Part shown: positions 19,913 through 29,324 of the stretch, one piece after another
Numbering within the stretch: the stretch's first letter is position 1
Layout of the letters: the number at the start of each line of letters is the position of its first letter
Origin: Chryseolinea serpens
GTDB lineage: Bacteria; Bacteroidota; Bacteroidia; Cytophagales; Cyclobacteriaceae
NCBI RefSeq assembly: GCF_900129725.1
Contig: NZ_FQWQ01000004.1
Location: forward strand, 737,026 to 801,025
DNA: 64,000 nt
Reading direction: 5' to 3'
Made by a program: the position numbers and the translations under genes
Notes under the pieces: model-generated
What the model was told of the DNA's origin: nothing
Seen by the model: the letters and a program-made list of their open reading frames with translations, nothing else
Database searches by the model: none

Positions 19913-20446
19913 TTACCAATTGGCAACCGATGCGTTGAAAAGGTCGTTGATGATCCGGTCAAAAATGGCCTTGCTGTATTGCTCCTGGACGTCGGTCAGA
20001 TTCTGGTCGTTGGGGAAGTCCTTGTAGAAGGAAAAGGTCTTATCCTTAAAGCTAAAAGAGTCGTCGAGGGTATTCACATAGGTGGCTTTCACCGTGATGG
20101 TCAGACGGGTAGAAGATGCGCTGTTGATCTGATTCGGGTCGCTGGTGGCCACCGGCGCAATGGGGGTGACCCGAAAATCGGTGATCTCGCCCTCCATCTG
20201 AAGCTCGCCTTCTTCGGCCACTACGGCGATGCTCGAATTTTGTATAAAATAAGTTTTAAGCTGGTTCGTAAAGGTCTGACCCAGGTTGGCGGGACCGAGG
20301 TCGGTGTTGTTATAGAATTCGGAAATGGAGATGGTCTTGGCCGGCGTGGAGGTGCCGGTCATCGAGTAATTCACCGATACGCCGCACCCGTTAAAAAGGA
20401 GCAGGATGGCCGCTGCAGGCAAAAGGGAATACAGCCATTGCTTCAT
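19913..20446 (-). CDS. lptE: LptE-like lipoprotein (LPS transport)
   Basis: 177 aa from the ATG at 20446 (MKQWLYSLL...). A longer frame to 20659 would overlap the sigma-54 gene and bury the signal, so it is rejected. Lipobox FNGC gives Cys20. The body GVSVNYSMTGTST...KTISISEFYN matches the Bacteroidota LptE family (DUF4136/LptE-like), the plug lipoprotein of the LptD outer-membrane LPS translocon. The start lies 16 bases after the upstream stop, so it is co-transcribed with the sigma-54 activator. Confidence 0.88.
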   Translation of the reverse strand: MKQWLYSLLPAAAILLLFNGCGVSVNYSMTGTSTPAKTISISEFYNNTDLGPANLGQTFTNQLKTYFIQNSSIAVVAEEGELQMEGEITDFRVTPIAPVATSDPNQINSASSTRLTITVKATYVNTLDDSFSFKDKTFSFYKDFPNDQNLTDVQEQYSKAIFDRIINDLFNASVANW

Positions 20447-20462
20447 TTCAGGGATCGCGCCG

Positions 20463-21734
20463 TTAGTCTTCAAGATCGTATTGTTTAATTTTTCGATACA
20501 AAGTGCGTTCGGATATGCCCAAATCGCGTGCCGCATATTTGCGTTTGTTGTTATTTTTCCGGAGCGCCCGGAGAATAAGTTCCTTCTCTTTCTTCTCGAT
20601 CGACAGCGAGTCATCTTCCGTTTCGTGCGAAATATCGTGCACGTCTTCCACATGTCCATTCCCCTGATCGTTGGATGACGGATTCAGGTTCAAAACCACG
20701 TGGTCGGAGGCGATAGGATGATGGATCTCCTCGGCGTGGTGGATGCCTTCGAACAATTCGGGATGGTCTTTCACCAATTGCGCGGCCTTTGCCTGGCTGG
20801 GCAGCGTGTCAAGCACCAGTTTCTTCAGGTCGTTGAAATCCTTCTTCATGTCGAAGAGTACCTTGTAGAGGATGTCACGCTCGGAGAGGTTTTCTTTCTC
20901 TCCACCGGCGGTTTTATAGAGCGCCGGCAAGGTGTTGGCTTTCGGAAGATACCGTTGCAGCGACTCGGCCGAAATCTCCTTGTTGTCGCTCGACAAAACC
21001 GAGATTTGCTCGACGAGATTTTTAAGCTGACGGATGTTTCCGGGGAACCGGTATTGCAGCAGCAATTCCTTCGCTTCATCCGTGAGCGTGATGGGTTTCA
21101 CTTTGTATTTGTCGGCAAAGTCGGAAGCGAATTTCCGGAAGAGGAGTTCGATATCCCGGCCGCGTTCGCGCAGGGGAGGAACGTATATGGGTACCGTGCT
21201 GAGGCGGTAGTACAGGTCTTCCCTGAATTTTCCTTCCTCCACGTTGTGCATCAGGTTCACGTTTGTGGCGGCTACCACGCGTACGTCTGTCTTCTGCACC
21301 TTCGAAGAACCTACTTTTATAAACTCTCCATTCTCCAATACGCGCAGCAAACGGGCTTGCGTGCCCAGCGGCATTTCGCCGATCTCATCCAAAAAGATCG
21401 TTCCACCGTTCGACACTTCGAAATATCCCTTGCGGGCTTCATGGGCGCCGGTGAACGAGCCTTTCTCGTGTCCGAATAGTTCTGAGTCAATGGTGCCTAG
21501 CGGGATCGACCCGCAGTTGATGGCAATGAATTGCCCGTGGCGGCGCGCGCTCAGGTGGTGAATGATCTTGGAAAACGATTCCTTCCCACTTCCGCTCTCA
21601 CCGGTAATCAGCACCGACATATCCGTCGGGGCTACTTGCAGGGCAACGCTCACGGCATTGTTCAACAACGGCGAGTTGCCGATGATGCCAAACCGCTGCT
21701 TCACACTTTGTATTTCTGAATCTGTTATGGCCAT
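20463..21734 (-). CDS. Sigma-54-dependent transcriptional activator, Fis-type HTH
   Basis: 423 aa. The AAA+ domain starts almost at residue 1, so there is no receiver, PAS or GAF sensory domain. Walker A GESGSGKE (45-52), sigma-54 contact loop GSFTGA (92-97, Ser in place of the usual Ala), Walker B GGTIFLDEIGE (110-120), a long acidic linker (about 255-375) and a C-terminal Fis HTH (LGISERTLYRKIKQYDL). It remodels RNA polymerase-sigma-54 at enhancer-bound promoters. Its place upstream of lptE and secG hints at envelope-linked control, or simply co-expression. The binding partner for signal input is unknown. Confidence 0.93.
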   Translation of the reverse strand: MAITDSEIQSVKQRFGIIGNSPLLNNAVSVALQVAPTDMSVLITGESGSGKESFSKIIHHLSARRHGQFIAINCGSIPLGTIDSELFGHEKGSFTGAHEARKGYFEVSNGGTIFLDEIGEMPLGTQARLLRVLENGEFIKVGSSKVQKTDVRVVAATNVNLMHNVEEGKFREDLYYRLSTVPIYVPPLRERGRDIELLFRKFASDFADKYKVKPITLTDEAKELLLQYRFPGNIRQLKNLVEQISVLSSDNKEISAESLQRYLPKANTLPALYKTAGGEKENLSERDILYKVLFDMKKDFNDLKKLVLDTLPSQAKAAQLVKDHPELFEGIHHAEEIHHPIASDHVVLNLNPSSNDQGNGHVEDVHDISHETEDDSLSIEKKEKELILRALRKNNNKRKYAARDLGISERTLYRKIKQYDLED

Positions 21735-21747
21735 GTTGTTTCATCGT

Positions 21748-21765
21748 CACTGATCCTTGTCAGTG
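21748..21765. promoter_or_regulatory. Palindrome upstream of the sigma-54 activator
   Basis: CACTGA-TCCTTG-TCAGTG: perfect 6-bp arms, 14-31 bases upstream of the ATG. It includes CTGACA on the minus strand, as do the groES and miaB elements. A possible operator, perhaps autoregulatory. Confidence 0.35.
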
Positions 21766-21829
21766 TTTTTAATTTGAGGGTCTGCTTCGAAAACGGCCGT
21801 AGGAAAAGGATTTAAAAGATGGCAACGGG

Positions 21830-23284
21830 TCACACGGCTTTTCCAACCAACGTACCCCCTGTACAATCTTCCACTAAAACGTTAACATACTGTCCCTTCT
21901 GATAGTGTTCTTTCGGGAACACGATCACTTTGTTCGCTGAGTTCCTTCCCTGCAGGAAATCGGCAGAGCGCCTGGAGAATCCTTCTGCCAGAACCTTATG
22001 AACCTTGCCCACATCGGTTTGGTTACGGATCAATGAATGTTCGCGTTGTTTTTTTATGATCTCTTCCAATCGTACCTTCTTGGTAGAGTCGGAAATGTCA
22101 TCTTTATATTTTTTCGCGGCCACCGTTCCTGGCCTTTCCGAGTAGAAGAACATGTAGGCATAGTCGTACTTCACGAGGTCCATCAGGGTAAGGGTGTCCT
22201 GGTGCTCTTCTTCGGTCTCGGAACAAAAGCCGGCGATCATGTCGGAGGTAATAGCGCAGTCTTCTCCAAGTATCTCCCTGATCTTCTGAACCTTAGACAA
22301 GTACCATTCGCGCGTGTAGCCGCGGTCCATCAGCTCCAGGATGCGGGTGTTCCCACTTTGCAAGGGCAAGTGAATGCATTTGCAGATGTTTTCGTGACGG
22401 GCCATGGTATACAGCACGTCGTCGGTAATGTCTTTAGGGTGCGACGTGGCAAACCGCACGCGCAGGTCGGGGTGTACCAGGGCCACCTCTTCCAACAATT
22501 GGGCAAAGGTGGTCACTTCCGATACCGGGGTCTTCTCCAGACGGGCCTTGTTGTTTTCGGTGGCGCTCCATTTGTAGGAATCCACGTTTTGGCCCAGCAG
22601 GGTCACCTCGCGATAGCCGTTCTCGAACAACTGGCGTGCTTCGGCCACGATAGAATGCGGGTCCCGACTCCGTTCGCGCCCCCGGGTGAAGGGTACGACG
22701 CAAAACGAGCACATATTGTCACATCCCCGCATGATGGAGATGAAGGCGGTCACGCCGTTGGAGTTCAATCGCACCGGGCTGATGTCGGCATAGGTTTCCT
22801 CACGCGACAGGAACGTGTTCACGGCCCGGGCGCCGTCGTCAACCTGCGAAATGAGGTTGGGGAGGTCGCGATAGGCATCGGGACCGGCCACCAGGTCGAC
22901 GATCTTCTCCTCTTCCAAAAGCTTGGATTTGAGACGCTCGGCCATACAACCCAGCACACCCACCAACATCTCAGGCTTGTGCTTTTTCAGGCCGTTGATG
23001 TGCATAAGGCGGTGGCGTACAGTCGTTTCGGCTTTTTCGCGGATCGAGCAGGTATTCAAAAAGACCACGTCGGCCTCAGCGATATCGGAGGTAGTATCAA
23101 AACCGTTTTTTTGGAGAATAGAAGCCACGATCTCGCTGTCGGAGAAATTCATCTGGCACCCATAGCTTTCGATGTATAATTTCCGGCTATTGCCCGTAGA
23201 CGTATCCTTGGAAATATGCACCGTTTCACAAGCTTCGCCGTCCTGCTCCTTTAAAATCTCAAGTTCACTTATCAGATTATCCAT
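21830..23284 (-). CDS. miaB: tRNA-2-methylthio-N6-dimethylallyladenosine synthase
   Basis: 484 aa. Radical-SAM methylthiotransferase that thiomethylates i6A37 of tRNAs. An N-terminal UPF0004 domain with cluster Cys43, Cys79 and Cys113; radical-SAM motif CDNMCSFC (Cys188, 192, 195) followed by [10 protein letters not shown]-terminal TRAM domain. The N-terminal extension of about 35 residues is common in Bacteroidota. First gene of the five-gene minus-strand operon; 95 bases separate it from the sigma-54 activator. Confidence 0.96.
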   Translation of the reverse strand: MDNLISELEILKEQDGEACETVHISKDTSTGNSRKLYIESYGCQMNFSDSEIVASILQKNGFDTTSDIAEADVVFLNTCSIREKAETTVRHRLMHINGLKKHKPEMLVGVLGCMAERLKSKLLEEEKIVDLVAGPDAYRDLPNLISQVDDGARAVNTFLSREETYADISPVRLNSNGVTAFISIMRGCDNMCSFCVVPFTRGRERSRDPHSIVAEARQLFENGYREVTLLGQNVDSYKWSATENNKARLEKTPVSEVTTFAQLLEEVALVHPDLRVRFATSHPKDITDDVLYTMARHENICKCIHLPLQSGNTRILELMDRGYTREWYLSKVQKIREILGEDCAITSDMIAGFCSETEEEHQDTLTLMDLVKYDYAYMFFYSERPGTVAAKKYKDDISDSTKKVRLEEIIKKQREHSLIRNQTDVGKVHKVLAEGFSRRSADFLQGRNSANKVIVFPKEHYQKGQYVNVLVEDCTGGTLVGKAV

Positions 23285-23332
23285 TTCAGCCTGTTTCGAA
23301 GCGCAAAAATAATACTTTTTACCATCCTCGTG

Positions 23333-23346
23333 ACATCTTGTCAGGT
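23333..23346 (-). promoter_or_regulatory. CTGACA-type motif upstream of miaB
   Basis: Plus-strand ACATCTTGTCAGGT (minus strand ACCTGACAAGATGT), 49-62 bases upstream of the miaB ATG. It extends to an imperfect palindrome TGACA-TCT-TGTCA (23331-23343). Shared with the groES upstream region. Confidence 0.5.
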
Positions 23347-23433
23347 TAAATCTGAGGGGTTGGAGCTGAAAAACACCGATCCGTTCAAAAAAGGTCGGGC
23401 CAGCAAATTTTAGGTCACTAACTACTGGCTACT

Positions 23434-23499
23434 GGATACTGACTACTGAATTCCGACTCCCAAGATTCTGGCTCCAGGCTCCTGGATTCTGGCTCCTGA
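23434..23499 (+). repeat. Low-complexity CTGGCTCCTG repeat, left inverted copy
   Basis: Degenerate repeats of the type (ACTGGCTACTG)n and (TCTGGCTCCTGGAT)n fill 23418-23525. Segment 23434-23499 reappears as its reverse complement at 24773-24831, including the near-identical core GAATTCCGACTCCCAAG. With the CTGACA-type motif this is all that is seen in the 305-base gap 23285-23589. Confidence 0.8.
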
Positions 23500-23589
23500 A
23501 ATTCTGGCTCCCAATTCCATATAAGTTTTCTACCCCACCTTGTTTTTACCACCCTCCCCATTGTAGCTTCGCTCCAAATTTCAAAACGT

Positions 23590-24099
23590 ATGGCGCTCAT
23601 CAAAACCGTCCGAGGAAACACCCCCCGGTTCGGCAACAATTGTTTCCTGGCGGATAACGCAACGGTGGTAGGAGAGGTGGTGATGGGCGACAACTGCACG
23701 GTGTGGTTCAACGCCGTGGTGCGGGGCGATGTGCATTCCATCACCATCGGCAACAACACCAACATCCAGGACGGGGCCATCATCCATTGCACCTATCAAA
23801 AAGCAAAGACGGTCATCGGCAACAACGTTTCCATTGCACACAACGCCATCGTTCACGGTTGCACCATCCACGACGACGTGCTCGTGGGCATGGGGGCCAT
23901 CATCATGGACGACGCGGTCATTGGATCGAACTCGGTCATCGCCGCCGGCGCCGTGGTATTGCCCGGCACACAGGTGGAACCCGGCAGCACCTATGCCGGC
24001 ATGCCCGCCAAAAGAATAAAGGATACCAGCGAAGAAATGAAGGCCGTTATCCAGCGGACGGCCCGGAACTATCCCATGTATGCCGAGTGGTTCAAATGA
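23590..24099 (+). CDS. Gamma-carbonic anhydrase-family hexapeptide-repeat protein
   Basis: 169 aa, left-handed beta-helix built from hexapeptide repeats (NATVVGEVVMGDNCTVW, GNNVSIAHNAIVHG). Zinc ligands expected for gamma-class carbonic anhydrase/YrdA-type proteins are present in RGDVHSI.IG, AHNAIVHGC (His residues about 87 and 92), and the C-terminus has the typical helix (RTARNYPMYAEWF). Probable trimeric cytosolic protein; hydration of CO2 is known for some members and inactive in others. ATG at 23590. Confidence 0.9.
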   Translation: MALIKTVRGNTPRFGNNCFLADNATVVGEVVMGDNCTVWFNAVVRGDVHSITIGNNTNIQDGAIIHCTYQKAKTVIGNNVSIAHNAIVHGCTIHDDVLVGMGAIIMDDAVIGSNSVIAAGAVVLPGTQVEPGSTYAGMPAKRIKDTSEEMKAVIQRTARNYPMYAEWFK

Positions 24100-24192
24100 T
24101 CTTTTGACCGCCTAAAGATTCCCCCACATTTGAACAGATAGAAAGAACAAAATTCACTTTTATTGTTTATATTCAAAAGCTAAGAGATACTT

Positions 24193-24771
24193 ATGCCCTT
24201 AACAAATAATCCATTGGTAGAGAACGACGGCTTCGATCCACAGTACATTGAAGAATACAAGGCAAAAATGACTGCCGCGGGAAAGAACTATCTGCTGGAC
24301 GAAGAAGACGAAAACTCCGACGAATATGCACACTTCTATTTCGTGGGCAAGTTCGAAGGACGCGACGTGATCTATGATACCGTGATCTACACGCTACGGC
24401 TACACCACGAAAGCGAGATGTATGAAGTGGCCGAGCACCGCGCCGCCCAACACTTCCCTGCCTATAAAAAAATCACCTACGACGAAGACGAGAACGGCAA
24501 CCTCGAAGCCCTCGATCCCCTCGAAGAAGAGATCGGCCTCTTCATGGCCGAAGTGATCCTCGAACTTGAAGAAGAAGAAGCCATCAAAGTAAAAGAACAC
24601 ATCGACATCGACCCCCACGCCGAATTTGGTGTGAGCCTGGATGTGGGCCTGCATGTAGAAACGATCACACCGAAAGTGATCGAGAAGTTCATCAAGGATT
24701 ACAATGAGGATAACGTGCGGCTGGATGAGACGTTGTATACTTTTCAGACGCAGGATCAGGAGGCGGAGTAA
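24193..24771 (+). CDS. Conserved acidic hypothetical protein
   Basis: 192 aa, very acidic (many Asp/Glu runs such as DEEDENSDE and LELEEEEA), no signal peptide. It begins MPLTNNPLVENDGFDPQYIEEYK. No recognised domain; the composition suggests a soluble cytosolic protein. It starts 93 bases after the gamma-carbonic anhydrase gene and is co-directional; both lie between inverted copies of the low-complexity repeat. Confidence 0.75.
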   Translation: MPLTNNPLVENDGFDPQYIEEYKAKMTAAGKNYLLDEEDENSDEYAHFYFVGKFEGRDVIYDTVIYTLRLHHESEMYEVAEHRAAQHFPAYKKITYDEDENGNLEALDPLEEEIGLFMAEVILELEEEEAIKVKEHIDIDPHAEFGVSLDVGLHVETITPKVIEKFIKDYNEDNVRLDETLYTFQTQDQEAE

Positions 24772-24772
24772 G

Positions 24773-24831
24773 TCAGGAGCCAGAATCCAGGAGCCAGAAG
24801 CTTGGGAGTCGGAATTCAGTAGCCAGTATTC
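24773..24831 (-). repeat. Low-complexity CTGGCTCCTG repeat, right inverted copy
   Basis: Reverse complement of the left copy at 23434-23499; shared blocks are TCAGGAGCCAGAATCCAGGA and, after a few bases, the GGAGTCGGAATTC core. It continues as degenerate CAGTA(G/C)CCAGTATT units to about 24872. Confidence 0.8.
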
Positions 24832-25474
24832 AGTACCCAGTATTCAGTACCCAGTAGTTAGAATCCAGAAGATGGGTTCAAGGGAATGTTGCGGGCAATG
24901 GATTTGGGCTGAGGGGATTTAGGAATTTAGGAAAGGGAATGTTTCCCGCGCGCGATTTCAACGGGCTAAAGATAAATCCAATCGCCCTTTGGGATCAAAT
25001 CAATCACAGTGAGAGCTCTAACAGGGTGAGTGGCATAACCCCGCATTAATTCGTGGCCCTGGGTTTCAGAACATTGAACCCGATCCCGATCGACAAGCCC
25101 ACTTTCTCTTCCCTTGAATTTCATACACAAACGCTGCGCTCAACGATCAAACTCCCGGTTCCGGAATTTCCGGCTTTGAATTCTAAGTACGAAGATCGAC
25201 CTCCAGTCCACTGTTCACCTGGCTCCTGAACTACCTCCTGACTACTGGACTCCCTGGCACTTAAAATACTGAACCATTGGCTCCGAACGCCTGGCTACTG
25301 AATACTGGCTACTGAAGGCCGATTCCTAACTCCTGGCTCCTGGATTCTGGCTCCTGGCTCCCGAATGCCGATTCCTACGCTCCTGGCTCCTGGATTCTGG
25401 CTCCTGGCTCCTGATTACCCTTGCCTAAGCTTTTATTTCTCCACATATTGCGCCCTGAAAACTTAAAATCCTAA
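24832..25474. other. Non-coding stretch with a third block of the low-complexity repeat
   Basis: No gene is supported. Roughly 25206-25420 is a third array of CTGGCTCCTGGATTCTGG-type units in plus orientation, degenerate, with period about 14-25. Between 24950 and 25075 lies the phrase ttcaacgggctaaag and a region resembling intergenic repeats common in Bacteroidota genomes (from memory). The ompH promoter must lie at the right end. Confidence 0.6.
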
Positions 25475-26092
25475 ATGAAGAATTTGTCGCTTATCTTAAA
25501 CGTCGTGCTGCTGGTGGCAGTGGGTGTTTTGTTTTATTTACATTTTTCCTCCGGGAAACCCGCGGCCGCATCATCTTCCAGCGCGCCCGCCGGCGATTTG
25601 AAAATAGCCTATATCAACTCCGACAGTGTTTTGAAGCACTATGACTACCTGGAAGTGAACCGCCAGTTGTTGGAAGATAAGAACAAAAGAGCTGAACAGG
25701 ATTACCGCAACCGCGCCATCAGCCTGCAAAATGAGATCGCCGCCTACCAACGCAACGTATCCAGCATGACCCTGGGTCAGGTGAAAGCCACCGAAGAAGA
25801 TCTCGGAAAAAAACAACAAAATCTCCAGATGTATCAGCAGAGCCTCAGCCAGGCCATGATGGAAGAAGAGGCCAAACTGAACAGAGCCCTCTACGACCGC
25901 ATCACCGTCTACTTGAAAAAGATCGGCGATGAAAAAGGCTACCAGGTGGTATTGAAATTCGACCCCACCAGCGACGTACTTTATGCCGGCCAGAGCCTCG
26001 ACATTTCCAAGGATGTGATCGAAGGATTGAATGCCGAATACAAACAAGAAAAGACCGGCGCTGCCGACAGCACCGCGACAAAAAAGAAATAG
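25475..26092 (+). CDS. OmpH/Skp-family periplasmic chaperone
   Basis: 205 aa. An uncleaved signal anchor or signal peptide (residues 4-24), a short Ser/Ala linker, then the OmpH domain: KIAYINSDSVLKHYDYL, a long coiled coil (about 65-140) and the closing VVLKFDPTSDVLYAG...DISKDVIEGLN. The family forms trimeric tentacles that hold unfolded outer-membrane proteins in the periplasm. The last 20 residues are a Lys/Ala-rich tail. It ends in its own terminator. Confidence 0.9.
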   Translation: MKNLSLILNVVLLVAVGVLFYLHFSSGKPAAASSSSAPAGDLKIAYINSDSVLKHYDYLEVNRQLLEDKNKRAEQDYRNRAISLQNEIAAYQRNVSSMTLGQVKATEEDLGKKQQNLQMYQQSLSQAMMEEEAKLNRALYDRITVYLKKIGDEKGYQVVLKFDPTSDVLYAGQSLDISKDVIEGLNAEYKQEKTGAADSTATKKK

Positions 26093-26115
26093 AACTTTCT
26101 TACATCACAATTGAG

Positions 26116-26136
26116 AAACCGGTCCCAAGCCGGTTT
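26116..26136 (+). terminator. Terminator of the ompH-like gene
   Basis: AAACCGG (26116-26122) pairs with CCGGTTT (26130-26136), followed by a T-rich tail, 24 bases past the stop. Confidence 0.8.
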
Positions 26137-26161
26137 TTCTTTTTATATTTGGTTCTATACT

Positions 26162-29100
26162 ATGGCAAATCGTTTCGTCGGAGCCCTTCAGATACAGACG
26201 CAGGAGCAGAAGCAAATATCGCTCATGCTCGCCACCGGCTTTTTCATGGGCATGTTCATCGCCACCTACCAGGTAACGGTAGACTCGCTCTTCCTCAACC
26301 GCATGGGCGACCAACTGGACAAAGCGTTCCTCGTGGCAGGGGCACTCGGCATTGTTACCACGGCCCTCTTTTCTTTTTTTCAGAGCTGGATCAAGTTCAC
26401 CACCCTGGCGCTGTGGAGTGTCGGGTTGATTTGCATATTCACGCTCAGCGCCTATTGGCTGGTCCATTTCGGCGACCCGGCGTTGAAAGACCGGTTCATT
26501 TTTGCACTGTATTGTATGTCGGGCCCCAACACCGCCATCCTGCTGCTCAGCTTCTGGGGCATCTTCGGGCGCCTGTTCAACTTCCGGCAATCCAAACGCA
26601 TCATCGGGTGGATCGACACCGGGCAACTCATTGCCGCGATCTTCGCGACCCTGGTTCTTATTCCCTTCACCACCGAAGTGGTGAAGGACACTTCGAACTA
26701 CCTGCTGCTTTGTGCCATCAGCATCGCCATCGTGTCGGTGCTCATGTTTGTGATCGCCTCGGCGTTCCCGATTTCCAAAAACGACCCGCGTGAGTTTGGC
26801 GTCACCGTGCGACGGGAGACCTCGATTGTAAAAATATTTTCGGATCAATACATCGTGTTGCTTTCCGTCTTCCTGTTGGTGTCCATGGTCATGTTCGTGT
26901 TGAGCCAGTATAGTTTTCAAACCCTGGTGACGGAACAATACCCCAACGAACGCGACCTCACAAACTTCAACTCATTTTTTATCGGTGCCGTGTATGGCAT
27001 CAGCTTGATCCTGCAGACGTTCGTGAACCAGCGGATCATCAGCAACTACGGGTTGCGCATTTCGCTGTTCGTGCTGCCCATCGTCATGATCATTTTCTCC
27101 GTGGGCTCCGTCACCATGGGAACGATCTTCGGATTCGACAAAGCCATTTCTCCCACTGGGTTCATCTACTTCTTCCTGTTTGTGTCGCTGAGCCGCCTGT
27201 TCAACTGGACGCTGCGCGACTCGATGGAGAACCCCGTGTTCAAGCTCTTTTTTATTCCGCTTGACAACCGCGTAAGGTTCAACATCCAGGCCAAGGTCGA
27301 AGGCTTGATGAACGAAACCGCGCGTTTCATCGCGGGTCTTTTGATCTTCGTGTTGGCGTTCATCCCTGTCTTCAACGTCATTCACATCTCCGTTTTTCTC
27401 ATCGTGTTGTCGGGCATTTATTTTATCGTCGTAAACAATTTGTACCGGGGCTACCGCAACAAGATCCACTTGAAACTGGAGAGCAAGGAAGAAGCCCAGG
27501 AAAAGCTGGAGAAAGGATACGCCCAGATCACCACGCGCCTGGAAAACATGCTGAAAGTGCCCTATTCCGGCAAAGCGGTTTTCTCTTACAAACTGCTGGA
27601 AAAGATCAACGCTGCACAAGTGTCGGTGTGGGCCAACAGCCTCATGAAGAACGAGGACGAGGCCGCACGTTACTATGCCCAGGAAAAAGTGAACGAGTTG
27701 AAAGGTTTGTCCGTGTCAGATCAATACGTGATCCGCATGGACCAGTCGAAAGCCGATGGCAGTGTGAAAAACGTGCTCAGCAAACTGGATCTTCAACTCA
27801 TCATCGAGAACGGGGGCGACATCACCAAAACGCGCATCCAGAAACTGACGCGTTCCGTCAACCCCAACGATCGCCACTATGCCGCCGAGCTGTTGCTGCA
27901 CACGTCAAAAGATGAGTGCACATCGTTCCTCATGGAATTGTTGAACGACTCGGAACCCAAAGTAAGAAACACAGCCATCAAGACGTCGATAAAAAAGAAC
28001 AACTCCGAAGTGATCAACGCCGTGATCGAAAACCTGGGCCACCCCGTGTTCAGCAACCAGGCGATGAATGCGTTGGTGCTCATCGGCAATGAAACACTCT
28101 CCGCACTGGATTCCGGTTTTTACCGAAGCGGTCAGAGCACGCAAATGATGCTGCGGATCATCCAGGTGATCGGCCGCATCGGCGGGCAACGGGCGCGGGA
28201 GATCCTCTGGGGAAAGATCGACTACCCGAACAAGATCATCGTGTCGCAAGTGCTGTTGTCGCTGGGAGAGTGCGGGTTCAAGGCGGGCATTTCGCAGATC
28301 ACGCGTATCAAATATGCCATCGAGTCCGATATTGCCGACATCAGTTGGAACCTCAGCGCTTTGCAAGAGGTAGGGGAGGACGGCTTCTCCGACCAGATCA
28401 AAGCCACCCTGCGCTGGGAGATCCAAAACGACATCGAACACATCTACATGTTGCTCACCATGTTGTATGACACCCGCTCCATCCAGCTGGTGAAAGAAAA
28501 CATCGACAGCGGCACGGCCGAAGGGATCACCTATGCCATCGAATTGCTCGACGTATTCTTGTCCGAACAATTGAAACAGCGCGTGATCCCCATCCTTGAC
28601 GACCTCACCGACGCCGAGCGTACCAAACGTTTGGAAGACTATTACCCCCGCGTGCGACTCGATTCCAAGCTGGTGCTGAAGTTTTTGATCAACCGCGACT
28701 TTGCTCAATCCAATCGCTGGACAAAAGCTTGTGTGTTGTTCCAGATCGGCATCCTGGGCATCGCAGACTTTAAGCTCGACCTCATCGCCCAACTTTTCAA
28801 TCCCGACACCCTCATCCGAGAAGTGTCGGCGTGGGCGCTTTACAAACTCAATCCAGAGGAGTATCTGAAAAACACAAAGCGTCTGGGGGAGGGCATGCAA
28901 AAAGAACTGGATGCGCTCATCATCCAATCAAAGAAAAAGACGCGGTTCGAACTGGTGTTGTTTTTCCAGAAAAATAACTTCTTCGAGAACGTGCCCGGCA
29001 TCACCCTGTCGTACCTCGCCGACATCAGCGAGGAAGTGCGCATGCGTCCACAGGACTCCATGCCCCTGGACGAAAAGCACAACAATAATTTTTACGTAAT

Positions 29101-29320
29101 GATCTCCGGGGCTGTCGACTTCTATCAGCGTGGCGAAAAGGTATCGGAGTTTGAGGCCGGCCAGTTCATTGGCGAAATGCTGGGATTGCCCAACTTCGTA
29201 AACACGAACATCATCATTGCCAAAACGGATGTGGTGATCCTGAAATTTAACAAGGACCAGTTCTACGAACTTTTGTCGGACAACGTGATGCTGGCCGATA
29301 AGGTATTAGAGTATATTTGA
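26162..29320 (+). CDS. Npt1/Npt2-type nucleotide-transporter homologue with HEAT repeats and cNMP-like domain
   Basis: 1052 aa from the ATG at 26162; the TTG at 26111 lies inside the ompH terminator and is rejected. Residues about 1-440 hold some 12 membrane helices resembling ATP/ADP translocases (Tlc/Npt) and MFS carriers. Residues about 450-900 form a soluble region with HEAT-like helical pairs (e.g. NPNDRHYAAELLLHTSKDE). The C-terminal 100 residues look like a cyclic-nucleotide-binding fold (FYVMISGAVDFYQRGEKV ... GQFIGEMLGLP), but the phosphate-binding Arg of the PRxA cassette is absent (VNTNII), so ligand binding is doubtful. Transport substrate unknown; nucleotide is a family-level guess. 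Confidence 0.8.
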   Translation: MANRFVGALQIQTQEQKQISLMLATGFFMGMFIATYQVTVDSLFLNRMGDQLDKAFLVAGALGIVTTALFSFFQSWIKFTTLALWSVGLICIFTLSAYWLVHFGDPALKDRFIFALYCMSGPNTAILLLSFWGIFGRLFNFRQSKRIIGWIDTGQLIAAIFATLVLIPFTTEVVKDTSNYLLLCAISIAIVSVLMFVIASAFPISKNDPREFGVTVRRETSIVKIFSDQYIVLLSVFLLVSMVMFVLSQYSFQTLVTEQYPNERDLTNFNSFFIGAVYGISLILQTFVNQRIISNYGLRISLFVLPIVMIIFSVGSVTMGTIFGFDKAISPTGFIYFFLFVSLSRLFNWTLRDSMENPVFKLFFIPLDNRVRFNIQAKVEGLMNETARFIAGLLIFVLAFIPVFNVIHISVFLIVLSGIYFIVVNNLYRGYRNKIHLKLESKEEAQEKLEKGYAQITTRLENMLKVPYSGKAVFSYKLLEKINAAQVSVWANSLMKNEDEAARYYAQEKVNELKGLSVSDQYVIRMDQSKADGSVKNVLSKLDLQLIIENGGDITKTRIQKLTRSVNPNDRHYAAELLLHTSKDECTSFLMELLNDSEPKVRNTAIKTSIKKNNSEVINAVIENLGHPVFSNQAMNALVLIGNETLSALDSGFYRSGQSTQMMLRIIQVIGRIGGQRAREILWGKIDYPNKIIVSQVLLSLGECGFKAGISQITRIKYAIESDIADISWNLSALQEVGEDGFSDQIKATLRWEIQNDIEHIYMLLTMLYDTRSIQLVKENIDSGTAEGITYAIELLDVFLSEQLKQRVIPILDDLTDAERTKRLEDYYPRVRLDSKLVLKFLINRDFAQSNRWTKACVLFQIGILGIADFKLDLIAQLFNPDTLIREVSAWALYKLNPEEYLKNTKRLGEGMQKELDALIIQSKKKTRFELVLFFQKNNFFENVPGITLSYLADISEEVRMRPQDSMPLDEKHNNNFYVMISGAVDFYQRGEKVSEFEAGQFIGEMLGLPNFVNTNIIIAKTDVVILKFNKDQFYELLSDNVMLADKVLEYI

Positions 29321-29324
29321 GGCG

